Numbered from the stretch's first letter, positions 18,102-28,562 are shown. The stretch is 39,742 bases of DNA from Bacteroides sp. (GCA_011053095.1 DRHS01000260.1:1-39742); one strand, 5' to 3'. Notes: generated by a model from the letters alone, not told the origin. Numbers and translations are program-made.

Positions 18102-20639
18102 ATGAACAAATTGAATCCAGGTAGATCAATCCAATTAACCCTGTTACTTCTAGGCACATTAGTGGTAACATTGAATTCTTGTCAGGTAACAACAGAACAA
18201 GCCGAAAAAATGGAACGTCCATTTATTTGGGTTAAAGCATCCGAAAGAGATGAGATTCTAAAAAAAATAGAGAACAACGATTGGGCAAAAGAACTGTTTG
18301 AATCGCTTCAAAGACGGACCGGCAAAACGACCTCATCTGGTATGATAGAGCGGAGAGAGAAAGTAATAGTACTGCCGTTGGTTTGGTCGGAAGACAGCAG
18401 TAAGGCACCAACGATTAAAAGGTTTAGTACTGATACTCCACACGACAGATCCTGGAAAAAAGCTAAAGGAATTGCAGAAACCGGGAAGGCATTGGATGAA
18501 GCCATTGACAATGCGGTAATGTATTATCTAACCAAAGAACCTAAATATGCTGAGGCTGCAGGGGACATGCTTGCAACATTCGTTAATGCCATTGCACAAA
18601 TGGATGTTGTCGAAGGTTATTCCGGCAACAGGGGGTTAATCATACAAGAAGATCACCTTTACGGGTGCAGGCTTGTTGGAGCTAAAATTCCAATCATCTA
18701 TGATTTCATTTATCCCTGGTTAAAATCGGGTGGGCAAGTTTACGATGTAGCCAATAATGATTTACGGCCTTTTGATTTCGAAGCAGCACAAGCTACTTTC
18801 AGAACGTATATATCATTGGCAAAAAACTCAGGGCATCTTGGAAGTAACTGGTCTGTACTTGAATCTCCAAGTCTTGTAGGAAACATTCTGGCTTTGGATG
18901 ATGAAAAAGAACGCAATGAGCAATTGCCTTACTATCTTAACAAAGACACGGAACGACAAGAGTCCCTGGCAACAGTTGCAAAGAGATTTGTTAATCCTGG
19001 AGACATATGGCCTGAATCAATCAGCTATTCCACCCATGTTGCCAATTTATCTACTTACTTAATGTGCATTCTTGACGGTATTTACCCTGATCTTGTCCTG
19101 GGAGATAAATATTCTAATATTCCTGAGGCATTGAATGTCTATTACCACTTACAGTTTCCCAACGGGGATTATCCAAGTTTCGGTGATAGTAAAAGGCATA
19201 TATACCTGGATTATATGTCATACGAGGCAGCACTGCGGATGGCTAAACTGAATAATAACGAAGCACAGATAAAAACACTTTCTAAATTTCTGGCTTATTG
19301 CATTGATAAGGGGCATTACAAAAGAGATAAATTAGGGAACCATTCAAGCTCTGCGTTAAAATTATTATGGGCAAACGAAAACCTGGGTATGGGAGAAGAA
19401 ATGGATGAACCAAAACGAGACAGAACGAATCATGTCCCGCATGCTGGTTTGTATGTGCAACGAAACATTAGTTCTGAGGGCAAAATAAAAAACAGCCTTA
19501 TGGGTACACTTTCTTGTGGAGGATATGTACACGGGCATGCCTCGGGAATAGACATGGAGTTATATGGGCAAGGCTATGTTTTAGGTACTGAAAGTGGTAT
19601 GGCAACCTATGGCACTGCCATTCATGAAAATTATTATAAGATTTTTGCTGCGCACAATACAGTGATTAGTAACGGCGCTTCGGCTTCTGACGGACCATGG
19701 GTCAATCTGGGAATCGAAACTGTAAAGGCAGTGGCCATCGAACCAAAACCAATTGAAGAGGCAGTCTCCCCCAAACACTCATTTGTAATGGTTGAGTTCC
19801 TCGATAAACACAACCTGATAAAACAAGCTGATCATCAACGTACCCTTGCCCTGATCAAATTATCCGAAACCCAGGGGTACTATTTGGATATATTTAGAGC
19901 CAGGTCAGATACATCCACCCAGTATCATGACTATTTATATCGTAATGCAGGAGATCAATTAGATATCTCCTCCAAGGGTTCTCCCTTATCCATGTCTGAT
20001 GATAGCCAACGATATCAGGCATCCGGTAAGATTGTTTGGGAACTACAGGAGGTTTACCAACATCCGGGTTGGCATTATTTCAAGGAGGTGAAATCCGGTA
20101 AAGCAACGGAAGAAACAATGGAGGTGATTTTCACTGCAAATCATTTGGGCAATAAACCTATTTACATGCGGGGATTAATACCAGGTGGACTGGAAACAGA
20201 GATAAGCAAAGCAATGTCTCCAAGGTCTTTTATCGCACCACACCCTTATGATACTTTACCAATTCCAACATTCATTCTTCGTCACAAAGGAGAAACCTGG
20301 AAAAATCCTTTTACAGTTGTATATGAATCTTACGAGGATGAACCTGTCGTACAATCAGTGGAACGGTTAATGTCAGGTGGAATATTCAAAGGCGTGAAAG
20401 TGATCAGCAAAGTGGAAGGAAGGATCATAATTCAGTACATCATTCAACAAGAAAAGATGGAGGATGAATATTCCAACAAAGATCTGGACATCTCTTTCAA
20501 AGGTCGGTTTGGATTAATCACATTGGATGACAACAACAATATAAAAGAACTCTACATTGGAAACGGGATTCAACTTACATACAAACAAGAATCATTAAAG
20601 GCAGATGAAGCATCCCATTCCGCGTATTTAGAAATGTAG
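18102..20639 (+). CDS. Heparinase II/III-type polysaccharide lyase lipoprotein
   Basis: This 845-residue lipoprotein has lipobox LNSC with the cysteine at residue 27. An N-terminal helical (alpha/alpha toroid) domain begins with RPFIWVKASERDEILKKI and contains SGHLGSNWSVLESPS (Asn249), a typical site for the charge-neutralising asparagine. It is followed by the heparinase II/III-type beta-sandwich with GGYVHGHASGIDMELYGQG (His477, His479) and FAAHNTVISNG (His518). Such enzymes cleave uronic-acid linkages by beta-elimination; substrates in the superfamily include alginate, heparin and ulvan. The exact PL family cannot be fixed here. The stop codon is TAG. It forms a close group with the upstream M60 gene and the downstream NTF2-like gene. 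Confidence 0.85.
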   Translation: MNKLNPGRSIQLTLLLLGTLVVTLNSCQVTTEQAEKMERPFIWVKASERDEILKKIENNDWAKELFESLQRRTGKTTSSGMIERREKVIVLPLVWSEDSSKAPTIKRFSTDTPHDRSWKKAKGIAETGKALDEAIDNAVMYYLTKEPKYAEAAGDMLATFVNAIAQMDVVEGYSGNRGLIIQEDHLYGCRLVGAKIPIIYDFIYPWLKSGGQVYDVANNDLRPFDFEAAQATFRTYISLAKNSGHLGSNWSVLESPSLVGNILALDDEKERNEQLPYYLNKDTERQESLATVAKRFVNPGDIWPESISYSTHVANLSTYLMCILDGIYPDLVLGDKYSNIPEALNVYYHLQFPNGDYPSFGDSKRHIYLDYMSYEAALRMAKLNNNEAQIKTLSKFLAYCIDKGHYKRDKLGNHSSSALKLLWANENLGMGEEMDEPKRDRTNHVPHAGLYVQRNISSEGKIKNSLMGTLSCGGYVHGHASGIDMELYGQGYVLGTESGMATYGTAIHENYYKIFAAHNTVISNGASASDGPWVNLGIETVKAVAIEPKPIEEAVSPKHSFVMVEFLDKHNLIKQADHQRTLALIKLSETQGYYLDIFRARSDTSTQYHDYLYRNAGDQLDISSKGSPLSMSDDSQRYQASGKIVWELQEVYQHPGWHYFKEVKSGKATEETMEVIFTANHLGNKPIYMRGLIPGGLETEISKAMSPRSFIAPHPYDTLPIPTFILRHKGETWKNPFTVVYESYEDEPVVQSVERLMSGGIFKGVKVISKVEGRIIIQYIIQQEKMEDEYSNKDLDISFKGRFGLITLDDNNNIKELYIGNGIQLTYKQESLKADEASHSAYLEM

Positions 20640-20707
20640 ATAATATTAAGGCGACACCTGGTATCCGACATGAGCCTCAAATGACACATTACAAATAGCA
20701 TTCAATT

Positions 20708-21205
20708 ATGAATATAAAAAACTACCTGCTGCTTTTTCTCCTGACACTGTGTTCGTTTAATGGATTTTCGCAGGAGAAGTACGGCAACGAAAGCCTTCGG
20801 TTAGCAGAACTGGATAAGTACTGGAAAGAAGTTTCGCGCACAATAAGTGAAGGAGACTTTGTGGCTTATACAGCAACTTTTCATGAAAAAGCAACTTTAG
20901 TTACAGACATCAATGCAAAGGCTTACCCTATTGCCAATGCGCTGGCGAGATGGAAAAAAGATTTTGACGATACAAAAGCCGGCTTAAGAAAATCATCCGT
21001 CGAATTCAGATTCAGGAAGCGATTAGGTGACAATACTACTGCTCATGAAAGCGGAATCTTTTATTATTCCTACGAAGAAAACGGCGAAAAGAATGGCTAT
21101 TACATCGAATTTGAGGGACTGCTGGTAAAGGAGGGTATCTGGAAAATGATGATGGAGTATCAAAAGTCAGAGCTTACTAAAGAAGACTGGGACGAGTTGA
21201 AATAA
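20708..21205 (+). CDS. Small secreted NTF2/SnoaL-like (DUF4440-type) protein
   Basis: This 165-residue protein has a Sec signal ending near NGFSQ (about residue 22) and no lipobox in the usual place. The mature part reads as one alpha-helix and curved-sheet domain of the NTF2/SnoaL type: ELDKYWKEVSRTISEGDFVAYTATF, the TLVTDINAKAY segment, SVEFRFRKRLG, SGIFYYSYEENG and EGLLVKEGIWKMMMEYQ. These domains act as ligand-binding or small-molecule enzyme scaffolds, and no catalytic residue can be named. It sits between the lyase and the GH78 gene, 68 and 34 bases apart, and is probably co-transcribed. Confidence 0.7.
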   Translation: MNIKNYLLLFLLTLCSFNGFSQEKYGNESLRLAELDKYWKEVSRTISEGDFVAYTATFHEKATLVTDINAKAYPIANALARWKKDFDDTKAGLRKSSVEFRFRKRLGDNTTAHESGIFYYSYEENGEKNGYYIEFEGLLVKEGIWKMMMEYQKSELTKEDWDELK

Positions 21206-21239
21206 ATACTGGATAATTGGCCAAGCCAAGTTACATACC

Positions 21240-23668
21240 ATGAAAATAAGATCTCTGATCTCAATCGCAATAGTTTTATTTTCAGTGACCAGCTTCCCTG
21301 GATGCAAAGAATTGGCAACGGTTCGCATTTCCAATTTGACCTGCGAGTTTCTCACATCTCCACAAGGAATTGATGAGACGGGTTCACGATTGAGCTGGCA
21401 GCTGAGATCAGACATTCGCGGACAGAAACAAACTGCCTATCGCCTGCTCGTGGCAAGTTCTCCGGAAATGCTGGCAAAAGACCAGGGTGATTACTGGGAT
21501 TCAGGTATAATTGAATCAGACCAATCCAGGCTTGTTGAATACAAGGGCAAAACCCTTCAATCCCGTGAAGAATGCTTCTGGAAAGTCATGGTATGGGACA
21601 GGGAGGGTATTCCATCAGCATGGTCTGAACCTGCATTCTGGTCAATGGGATTGCTTGAAAAAGAAGACTGGACCGCCCGCTGGATCGGATCACCGGACTC
21701 TGTTACAGCACCTTATTACAGACATTCATTTTATTTGGATGATATGCCTGAACGTGCAACTGTCTACCTTGCATCACTGGGTTATTTCGAGCTTTACATT
21801 AATGGGGAAAAGCTGGGCAATGAAGTTCTCGCTCCTGCAGTATCAAATTACAGCAGACGCAGCTATTATCAGACTTACGATGCAACCACTTACCTGAAAA
21901 AAGGAAAGAACAGTATCGGGGTTTGGATGGGAACAGGATGGTATACTCCCGGCTTGCCGGCATTGCACCGGTATCTGTTGAGCAGCTGGACGATACAACC
22001 CTTATGGTTGATTTTGGAACCAACCTTACCGGTATGCTGAATATTAGTTTCCATGGCCTTGTTGCGGGACAGAAAATCACCATTCACTATGCGGACCTGG
22101 ACGGCCGGGACCCGGAAGAAGCATGGCGCCTCAGGATGGAGCATAAAGGATTTTCCACCTATAATCAACTTGATGAATTTATCTCAGCCGGGGAAAAAGA
22201 GGAACAGTTTGAAAATGTGTTCAACTATCATGGCTTTCGGTATGCACTGATCGAAGGTTTAACATATCTGCCCGAAAAGGAAGACCTGCTGGCAATACCC
22301 GTGGAAACGGAAATTCATGAAACCGGTTCATTCAGTTGTTCCAACGAGCTTTACAACCAGATCCATCAGATGGTACGGTGGACCTACCGGGCGCTGAACC
22401 TGGGCGGTCAGACAGTAGACTGTCCCCAACGCGAAAGACTCGGTTACGGCGACGGGCAAACGATCATGGATGTGGGTTGTTACAATTTCGATGCATCCAC
22501 CCTGTACACCAAATGGTCTGAGAACTGGTGGGACGAACAGAAGGAAGATGGGTTTGTCCCCTTTGTAGCACCCACTCCCCACGGAACCGGAGGAGGACCG
22601 GCCTGGGGGGCAATGAGTATTATGGTTCCCTGGAAAACTTACCTTTTCTACAATGATACAACACTGCTCGAGACAGGGTATCCTTATATGAAGAAATACA
22701 TTGCATACCTTGGCTCACATTGTGAAAATGGTGTGCTTCAGGATATTTTTCCCGGTGAAAAATGGACGAACCTGGGTGACTGGGTGCCTCCCGGCAGGGG
22801 AATGGACAAGAGTGAGTGGGTAGATGATAAGTCCCGGCGTTTTTTCAATAATTGTTACCGGGTTCACCTGCTGCAGGTTATGATGAAAATTGGAAGGATC
22901 CTGGGCATGGGCGATGATGTCGCGGTATTCAGGCATGAACTTGAGATTGCCCAAAAAGCCCTGCATGAGAAATGGTTCAATCCTGCCGACACTACCTATG
23001 CGAACGCGGAACAGCCTTACCTTATCTTCCCCTTACAGACCGGAGTAATCCCCGGCGAGCTTGAGGACGAGATGTTCGAAAAGTATGTTCACACTATGCT
23101 GGTTAAGGATCAGGGGCACCTGAACACAGGAATGATCGGCACGCAGATCACGTTTGATTACCTGCTTGATAAGGATCGGAATGACCTGATCGATATTATG
23201 GTTAATCAAAAGACCTATCCCGGTTGGGGATATATGATAGAAAAAGGTGCAACAACCTGCTGGGAACAGTGGAATGGATACTATTCACAGATACACTCCT
23301 GCTTCCCATACATAGGTGGCTGGTTTTACCGTGGCCTGGCCGGGATCCAATGGGATCCTGAGAGTCCCGGATTTAAAAATATTATTCTTCGCCCTGGACT
23401 GGTGGAGAGTGTTGACTGGGTGGAATGCAGGTACGAGTCCCATTACGGCCCCATTATCAGCAACTGGAAAATTGAGGCAGATGAATTTGAATGGGAAATA
23501 AGAATTCCCGTAAATTGTACTGCAACTGTGTTTATTCCGGGAGAAGACATTGAAGTTGATGGGATGGATCTGTCCGAATTAAAAGACCTTGTCTTCCTGC
23601 GCCGGGAAAATATCCACAGTATTTACAGGGTGGGATCCGGGGATTATACGTTCAGCAGCAGGCATTAA
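21240..23668 (+). pseudogene. GH78 alpha-L-rhamnosidase disrupted by internal deletion and frameshift
   Basis: The N-terminal part, 21240 to about 21965, encodes a signal peptide with a possible lipobox (SFPGC) and the GH78 N-terminal domains up to VWMGTGWYTPGLP. The frame then runs into nonsense and stops at 22040. In the next frame, from about 21967, the protein resumes as APVSVEQLDDTTLMVDFGTNLTG and continues through an intact (alpha/alpha)6 catalytic domain to 23668. That domain includes VDCPQRERLGYGDGQ and TTCWEQWNGYYS, which hold the family's acidic residues. Compared with the intact GH78 at 36385, about 100 residues of the jelly-roll domain between the GTGW motif and the pre-catalytic beta-domain are missing. 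A non-triplet deletion of about 300 bases at 21950-21970 explains both changes. Gene callers would show 21240-22040 and 21923-23668. The product is probably inactive. Confidence 0.82.
21945..21970 (+). other. Deletion/frameshift junction in GH78 gene
   Basis: The upstream frame is good GH78 sequence to GWYTPGLP and the downstream frame is good GH78 sequence from PVSVEQ. Only a few bases separate them, where the intact paralogue has about 100 residues. The short sequence around the junction is rich in repeated GCCGG and TTGC words, which could favour slippage or misassembly. Confidence 0.75.
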
Positions 23669-23710
23669 TATTCACTGAATGATATGAGTAAATACATTAA
23701 ATTTGATCAA

Positions 23711-23716
23711 AGGAGG
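23711..23716 (+). promoter_or_regulatory. Shine-Dalgarno site that fixes the start of third GH106
   Basis: AGGAGG lies 6 bases before ATG 23723. It supports that start over the in-frame ATG at 23684, because the upstream 13 codons would add a charged segment before the signal peptide. Confidence 0.75.
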
Positions 23717-23722
23717 AAGGTA

Positions 23723-26698
23723 ATGAAATACATCCTAATCGTTTTCGCTGTATATATATTATCCGCATGCAGCCAGCCGGTTGCAGTGGACCCGGATCTT
23801 GCAGAAGGCTTCAGGGACCCGGGCAAGGAAGCCAGGCCAAGGGCCTACTGGAACTGGTTGAATGGAGATGTTACAAAGGAAGGATTGACCCGTGACCTGG
23901 AAGAGGCAAAGGATAAGGGACTTGGAGGACTATTGATGTGGGATACGGAGGCCATGAGAAACTCTGAAGGGTTCGTTCCTGCAGGTCCACCCTTCATGAG
24001 TGATGAATCGGTGGGTTTTATACATCATGCCATGAAGGAGGCGAAACGACTGGAAATGGACCTGGGACTGATCTGTGCCAGTGGATGGAATTCCGGCGGC
24101 TCCTGGGTGCCCCCTGAAATGGCGAGTAAAAACCTTTTCTCAGCAGGAGTTCTTGTCAAAGGTCCGGCTGAGGTCAGGCAGAATCTTCCCTTCCCGGATG
24201 TTCCGCCCGATTGTCCAATGGGTGAAGACGGTCTGCCTGCCTGGTGGGTCGATGTGGCCGTCCTGGCATGGCCCGATTCGAAGGACAAGGTAATTCCTGA
24301 TCTTTCCGAGGTGTTGAACCTTACTGACAAGTACCGCGACGGGGAGCTTGTATGGAATGCACCTGCAGGGGACTGGCATGTAGTACGTTTTGTCTGCAGC
24401 AATAACGGGCAGCAGTTGATTGCCGCAAGTCCCAATTCAAAAGGCCTGTTCATCGATTTCCTTGATCCGGAGGCCACCCGCTTTCACTTTAATTACATTA
24501 TTAACAGGCTGGGACTGCAGAAAGGGGGTGATCCAGATTCACCCCTGAAATCCCTGGACGACGACAGTATGGAGCTTCATGAGGGTATACAGTGGACTAC
24601 GAAATTCAGTGATTGGTTTAAGGAACACCACGGGTATGATCCCCTGCCCTGGTTGCCGGCACTGATGGGGTGGACAATTAATGACGAGGATGAAAGCGGA
24701 CGGTTTAATTACGATTACAGGAAAACCGTGAGTGATCTACTGATTTTCAGTCATTATACCACGGGTACAGAGATATGTGCCGAATACGGGATGACGCGTA
24801 CAGCAGAAGCAGGTGGTCCCGGTCCCCCTATCTGGGAAACCTGTCCGGTGGATGCACTCAAAGCACTGGGGAACGTCGGAGTTCCGCGTGGTGAATTCTG
24901 GATGGGAAATCCAAGAAATCTTTATCTGATCAAGGAGATCGCCAGTGCGGCACATATCTATGGCAAACCCTATGTGGATGCTGAATCGTGGACAACCTGG
25001 CGGCGTTGGAGAGACGGACCATTCAGACGTAAGATGCTGGTAGACAGGGCATTTTGCGAAGGCCTCAACCGAATTACCTATCACGGCTACTCCCACTCAC
25101 CCCTTGAGGAAGGATATCCGGGAAGAAGCTATCACGCCGGGGTAGACATGAATCCAAAGGTTGTGTGGTGGTCAAAAGCAAGGCCCTTTATGGATTATCT
25201 TGGCAGGTGTTGCCATATGCTTCAGCAGGGATTATATGTGGCGGATGTTGCATACTATTATGGCGACCAGGCACCGAACTTCTGGCCTATGTATCATAAT
25301 GTTCCTGAGAAGCCAACGATTGATGGACTAGGAACCGGTTACGAATACGATGTAGTAAATACCGATGTTATCCTGAACCGCATGTCCGTTCAGGATGGAA
25401 GGATCAATCTTCCGGACGGCATGTCTTACCGGGTCCTGGTCCTGCCTGAGAAAAATGATATGCCCCTTTCGGTATTGCATAAACTGGAGAAGCTGGTTTC
25501 AGCAGGAGCAACCATCATCGGACCCAAACCATACGATGTACCGGGTTTTAGTGATTATGCAAGCAAGACAAAAGCACTTCGTGAACTGGCCGGTAAAATG
25601 TGGGGAGATTGTAACGGCACTACCATCAAGGTAAACAGTTATGGCAAGGGTAAGGTAGTCTGGGGATATACTCCTCAACAGTGGCTTGAACTTGAGTCTG
25701 TAGCTCCCGATTTTATATGTAAGAATTCAGAACTTGCCTCCGGTTTCGATTTTATTCACCGGCAAACAAAGCATTCGGATATCTATTTTGTAAGAAATAA
25801 AACCACGAATACTGTAAGCGCCGAATGCCTTTTCCGGGTAAATAACCGGACACCCCGGATCTGGGATCCCACGTATGGAACAATAGAAGAACAGTTCGTT
25901 TTCAGAACAGAAGATGGCGGAACCAGCCTGCCTGTCTTCCTGCCTCCAGGAGGCTCGGTTTTCATTGTCTTTGATATGGATGTTGGTTCAGGTTCTTTTG
26001 CATCATTAATCAAAAAAGATGAAGAAAGATATCCCGGCCTGCCTATAGAAAATGTGGTAGCTGTTACAGATAATTCTGCCAGCATTCAATGCTGGCAGAA
26101 TGGAACCTATTTGCTGACCGGAAGAAAGGGACTGGAAGAGTTGATTCAGGTTTATGATGTGCCTGCTCCTCGTGTACTCGATGGAGAATGGATTGTGGAA
26201 TTCGACCCGGAATGGGGTGCACCTGCAGAAGTCAAGCTGGCAGAACTTATTTCATGGACAGATCATGCCGACGAAGGGGTAAAGTACTATTCAGGAACCG
26301 GGAGCTATCATAAAACATTTAATGTACCGGACGATTGGCTTGGGTCAGAACAGCGTGTGCATCTGGACCTGGGGGATGTGCATGAACTGGCCGAAATATT
26401 TGTGAATGGCCGGTCGGCCGGAGTGGTATGGAAGCCGCCGTTCCGGGCTGACATTACCTCGTTTCTCAAACCCGGGAATAACGAACTGAAGATCGAGGTG
26501 ATGAACCTCTGGATCAACCGGTTATCCGGTGACATGAACCTCCCGGAAAATAGAAAATTTACCAGGTCCAATATAAAATCTGATGGAGCAACAAGATATT
26601 CCCCTCCTGAACCATGGCATGTAGAAACGTCCGGATTGCTGGGCCCGGTGAGATTGTTGTCATCACTGCGGGTTCCGGTTAATTCAGACAAACAATAA
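23723..26698 (+). CDS. GH106 alpha-L-rhamnosidase lipoprotein, third copy (divergent)
   Basis: This is a 991-residue GH106 protein. The start at 23723 is chosen because of the AGGAGG just upstream and because it gives a clean lipoprotein signal, MKYILIVFAVYILSAC, with the cysteine at residue 16. GH106 landmarks are FRDPGKEARPRAYWNWLNG, EAKDKGLGGLLMWDTEA, IKEIASAAHIYGK (Glu405) and DAESWTTWRRW (Glu421). The 16-residue spacing between these two glutamates is the same as in the tandem pair. The C-terminal sugar-binding sandwich is present (YYSGTGSY, IFVNGRSAGVVWKPPFR). It is clearly more distant from the pair at 3079-8818 than they are from each other, so it likely targets a different rhamnosidic linkage (inference). 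It follows the broken GH78 gene by about 50 bases. Confidence 0.88.
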   Translation: MKYILIVFAVYILSACSQPVAVDPDLAEGFRDPGKEARPRAYWNWLNGDVTKEGLTRDLEEAKDKGLGGLLMWDTEAMRNSEGFVPAGPPFMSDESVGFIHHAMKEAKRLEMDLGLICASGWNSGGSWVPPEMASKNLFSAGVLVKGPAEVRQNLPFPDVPPDCPMGEDGLPAWWVDVAVLAWPDSKDKVIPDLSEVLNLTDKYRDGELVWNAPAGDWHVVRFVCSNNGQQLIAASPNSKGLFIDFLDPEATRFHFNYIINRLGLQKGGDPDSPLKSLDDDSMELHEGIQWTTKFSDWFKEHHGYDPLPWLPALMGWTINDEDESGRFNYDYRKTVSDLLIFSHYTTGTEICAEYGMTRTAEAGGPGPPIWETCPVDALKALGNVGVPRGEFWMGNPRNLYLIKEIASAAHIYGKPYVDAESWTTWRRWRDGPFRRKMLVDRAFCEGLNRITYHGYSHSPLEEGYPGRSYHAGVDMNPKVVWWSKARPFMDYLGRCCHMLQQGLYVADVAYYYGDQAPNFWPMYHNVPEKPTIDGLGTGYEYDVVNTDVILNRMSVQDGRINLPDGMSYRVLVLPEKNDMPLSVLHKLEKLVSAGATIIGPKPYDVPGFSDYASKTKALRELAGKMWGDCNGTTIKVNSYGKGKVVWGYTPQQWLELESVAPDFICKNSELASGFDFIHRQTKHSDIYFVRNKTTNTVSAECLFRVNNRTPRIWDPTYGTIEEQFVFRTEDGGTSLPVFLPPGGSVFIVFDMDVGSGSFASLIKKDEERYPGLPIENVVAVTDNSASIQCWQNGTYLLTGRKGLEELIQVYDVPAPRVLDGEWIVEFDPEWGAPAEVKLAELISWTDHADEGVKYYSGTGSYHKTFNVPDDWLGSEQRVHLDLGDVHELAEIFVNGRSAGVVWKPPFRADITSFLKPGNNELKIEVMNLWINRLSGDMNLPENRKFTRSNIKSDGATRYSPPEPWHVETSGLLGPVRLLSSLRVPVNSDKQ

Positions 26699-26711
26699 AG
26701 TTTTGAAAACA

Positions 26712-28562
26712 ATGAAACGGATTGGTATAACAGCAGTAATCCTGTTTTCTGTTTTTATAGTTTCTGCAAAGGAATATCATGTTTCTAAATCAGGAAGTGA
26801 TTCAAATGATGGAAGCCCGGGATCGCCATTCCTGACCATACAGGCGGCAGCAGATATAGCACAGCCGGGTGATGTGATAACTGTTCACAAAGGAATATAC
26901 AGAGAACATGTCGATCCTGTCAGGGGGGGTACTTCAGATATCCAACGGATCATTTACCAGTCAGCAGAAGGGGAAAGGGTGGAGATAAGGGGTTCAGAGC
27001 TGATAAAAGATTGGGTGCGTTTCAAAGGAAATACCTGGAAAGTTTCCATCCCCAACAGTTTTTTTGGCCCGTATAATCCTTATAAAGAAATTATCTCCGG
27101 GGATTGGTTTTTTCCAGGGGATCGTGATCATCATACCGGTGAAGTGTATCTGAATGATCAATCACTTTATGAAAGTGATCTTCTCGAAGAAGTACTTAAC
27201 CCACAAAAACTTGAAAACAGGATAGGCTCAGAGTTTACCTGGTTTTGCGAATCAGATGAGGAAAGAACATATATCTATGCAAATTTTCACCAGTATGATC
27301 CCAACAGGGAACAGGTGGAGATAAATGTCCGGAAAACCTGTTTTTACCCTGCAAAAACTGGTATTAATTATATTACCGTCCGTGGATTTCTCATAAGCCA
27401 GGGAGCTACACCGTGGTCACCACCGACAGCCGAACAAATTGGGCTCATAGGAACCAACTGGAGCAAGGGATGGATCATAGAAAACAATATTATCAGCAAC
27501 TCAAGGTGCGCGGGAATAACGCTTGGAAAGGATCGCAGGAGCGGAAATCATGTGGGGGATCCGGCCGATAAAGGAAGGGTGCCGGATGGTGTCAGGCTTT
27601 ATACCGAGATGGTGGAAAGATTAATTAGTTCAGGGTGGAACAAGGAGCTTGTCGGATCTCATGTAGTAAGAAACAACGAGATATTTGACTGTGGGCAGGC
27701 AGGTATATGCGGAAGCCTGGGGGCCATATTCAGTACCATATCAAACAACCACATTTATAACATCTGGACAAAAAAACAGTTCACCGGCTTCGAAATGGGA
27801 GGGATAAAAATACATGCCGCCATTGATATGCTTATAGAGAAGAACCACATCCATAATGCCAATAAAGCTGTCTGGCTCGACTGGATGGCTCAGGGCACAA
27901 GAGTTTGTAAAAATGTATGCTATGATAATATGAGTCAGGATCTTTTCCTGGAAGTCAATCATGGTCCTGTAATGGTTGATAATAACCTCTTTTTATCTCC
28001 TTTTGGGATCTTAAACTTATCAACCGGCACAGCCTATGTTCATAATGTAGTAGCGGGAAAAGTACGTTTTGGTACCGAAGAAAGAACAACACCTGTATTT
28101 AAACCCCATTCAACGGAAAAAACCGGGATTAGCGATATTCCAGGAGGTGATGACCGGTATTACAACAATATTTTTGCGGGTGAAGGTCTTGAAAAATACG
28201 AAGAAGTAAATCTCCCGGTTCACATCCATGGAAATGTATATCTGAACGGTGCAAAGCCTTACAGCAAGGAAATGGATTTTGTTGAGAAGGAGTCGTTCAA
28301 TCCGGAAATCAAACTGAAAGAAGAGAATGGTCAACTATTTATTCTTATTACCAGTGACAAATCCATAATCAAACTGAAGAACAGATTGGTATCAACCGAC
28401 CTCCTTGGAAAAACCCTCATTAGCAAACAGTATTTTGAAACTTCAAATGGCAGTCCCATTAAAGTTGATAAAGACTTCTTTGGAATTAAACGGAAGAAAG
28501 ATCCAATGGCGGGTCCCTTTGAAAAGATAAAGCCTGGTGTGAATAAGATAAGGATACGGTAA
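26712..28562 (+). CDS. GH120 beta-xylosidase-like beta-helix protein, Sec-secreted copy
   Basis: This 616-residue protein starts at ATG 26712; an in-frame TTG at 26703 is less likely. A Sec signal (MKRIGITAVILFSVFIVSA) precedes EYHVSKSGSDSNDGSPGSPF, the usual start of GH120 proteins. A right-handed parallel beta-helix with an inserted beta-sandwich (NTWKVSIPNSFFGPYNPYKE, DHHTGEVYLNDQ) follows. The helix holds the probable nucleophile Asp390 in WLDWMAQG and acid/base Glu414 in FLEVNHGP, corresponding to Asp382 and Glu405 of the characterised xylosidase XylC as I recall. Family members release xylose from the non-reducing end. It directly follows a GH106 gene, the same pairing as in the first part of the locus. 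Other activities within the family are possible. Confidence 0.82.
   Translation: MKRIGITAVILFSVFIVSAKEYHVSKSGSDSNDGSPGSPFLTIQAAADIAQPGDVITVHKGIYREHVDPVRGGTSDIQRIIYQSAEGERVEIRGSELIKDWVRFKGNTWKVSIPNSFFGPYNPYKEIISGDWFFPGDRDHHTGEVYLNDQSLYESDLLEEVLNPQKLENRIGSEFTWFCESDEERTYIYANFHQYDPNREQVEINVRKTCFYPAKTGINYITVRGFLISQGATPWSPPTAEQIGLIGTNWSKGWIIENNIISNSRCAGITLGKDRRSGNHVGDPADKGRVPDGVRLYTEMVERLISSGWNKELVGSHVVRNNEIFDCGQAGICGSLGAIFSTISNNHIYNIWTKKQFTGFEMGGIKIHAAIDMLIEKNHIHNANKAVWLDWMAQGTRVCKNVCYDNMSQDLFLEVNHGPVMVDNNLFLSPFGILNLSTGTAYVHNVVAGKVRFGTEERTTPVFKPHSTEKTGISDIPGGDDRYYNNIFAGEGLEKYEEVNLPVHIHGNVYLNGAKPYSKEMDFVEKESFNPEIKLKEENGQLFILITSDKSIIKLKNRLVSTDLLGKTLISKQYFETSNGSPIKVDKDFFGIKRKKDPMAGPFEKIKPGVNKIRIR

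Noticed and set aside
18102-20639. Naming the lyase an ulvan lyase
   Set aside because: The heparinase II/III fold is shared by several PL families with different substrates. No sequence mark seen here decides between them.
21923-21966. ATG 21923 as the start of a separate rhamnosidase gene
   Set aside because: The first codons from here are the out-of-frame reading of the GH78 motif VWMGTGWYTPG. The protein becomes GH78-like only from about 21967, so it is the second half of a broken gene.
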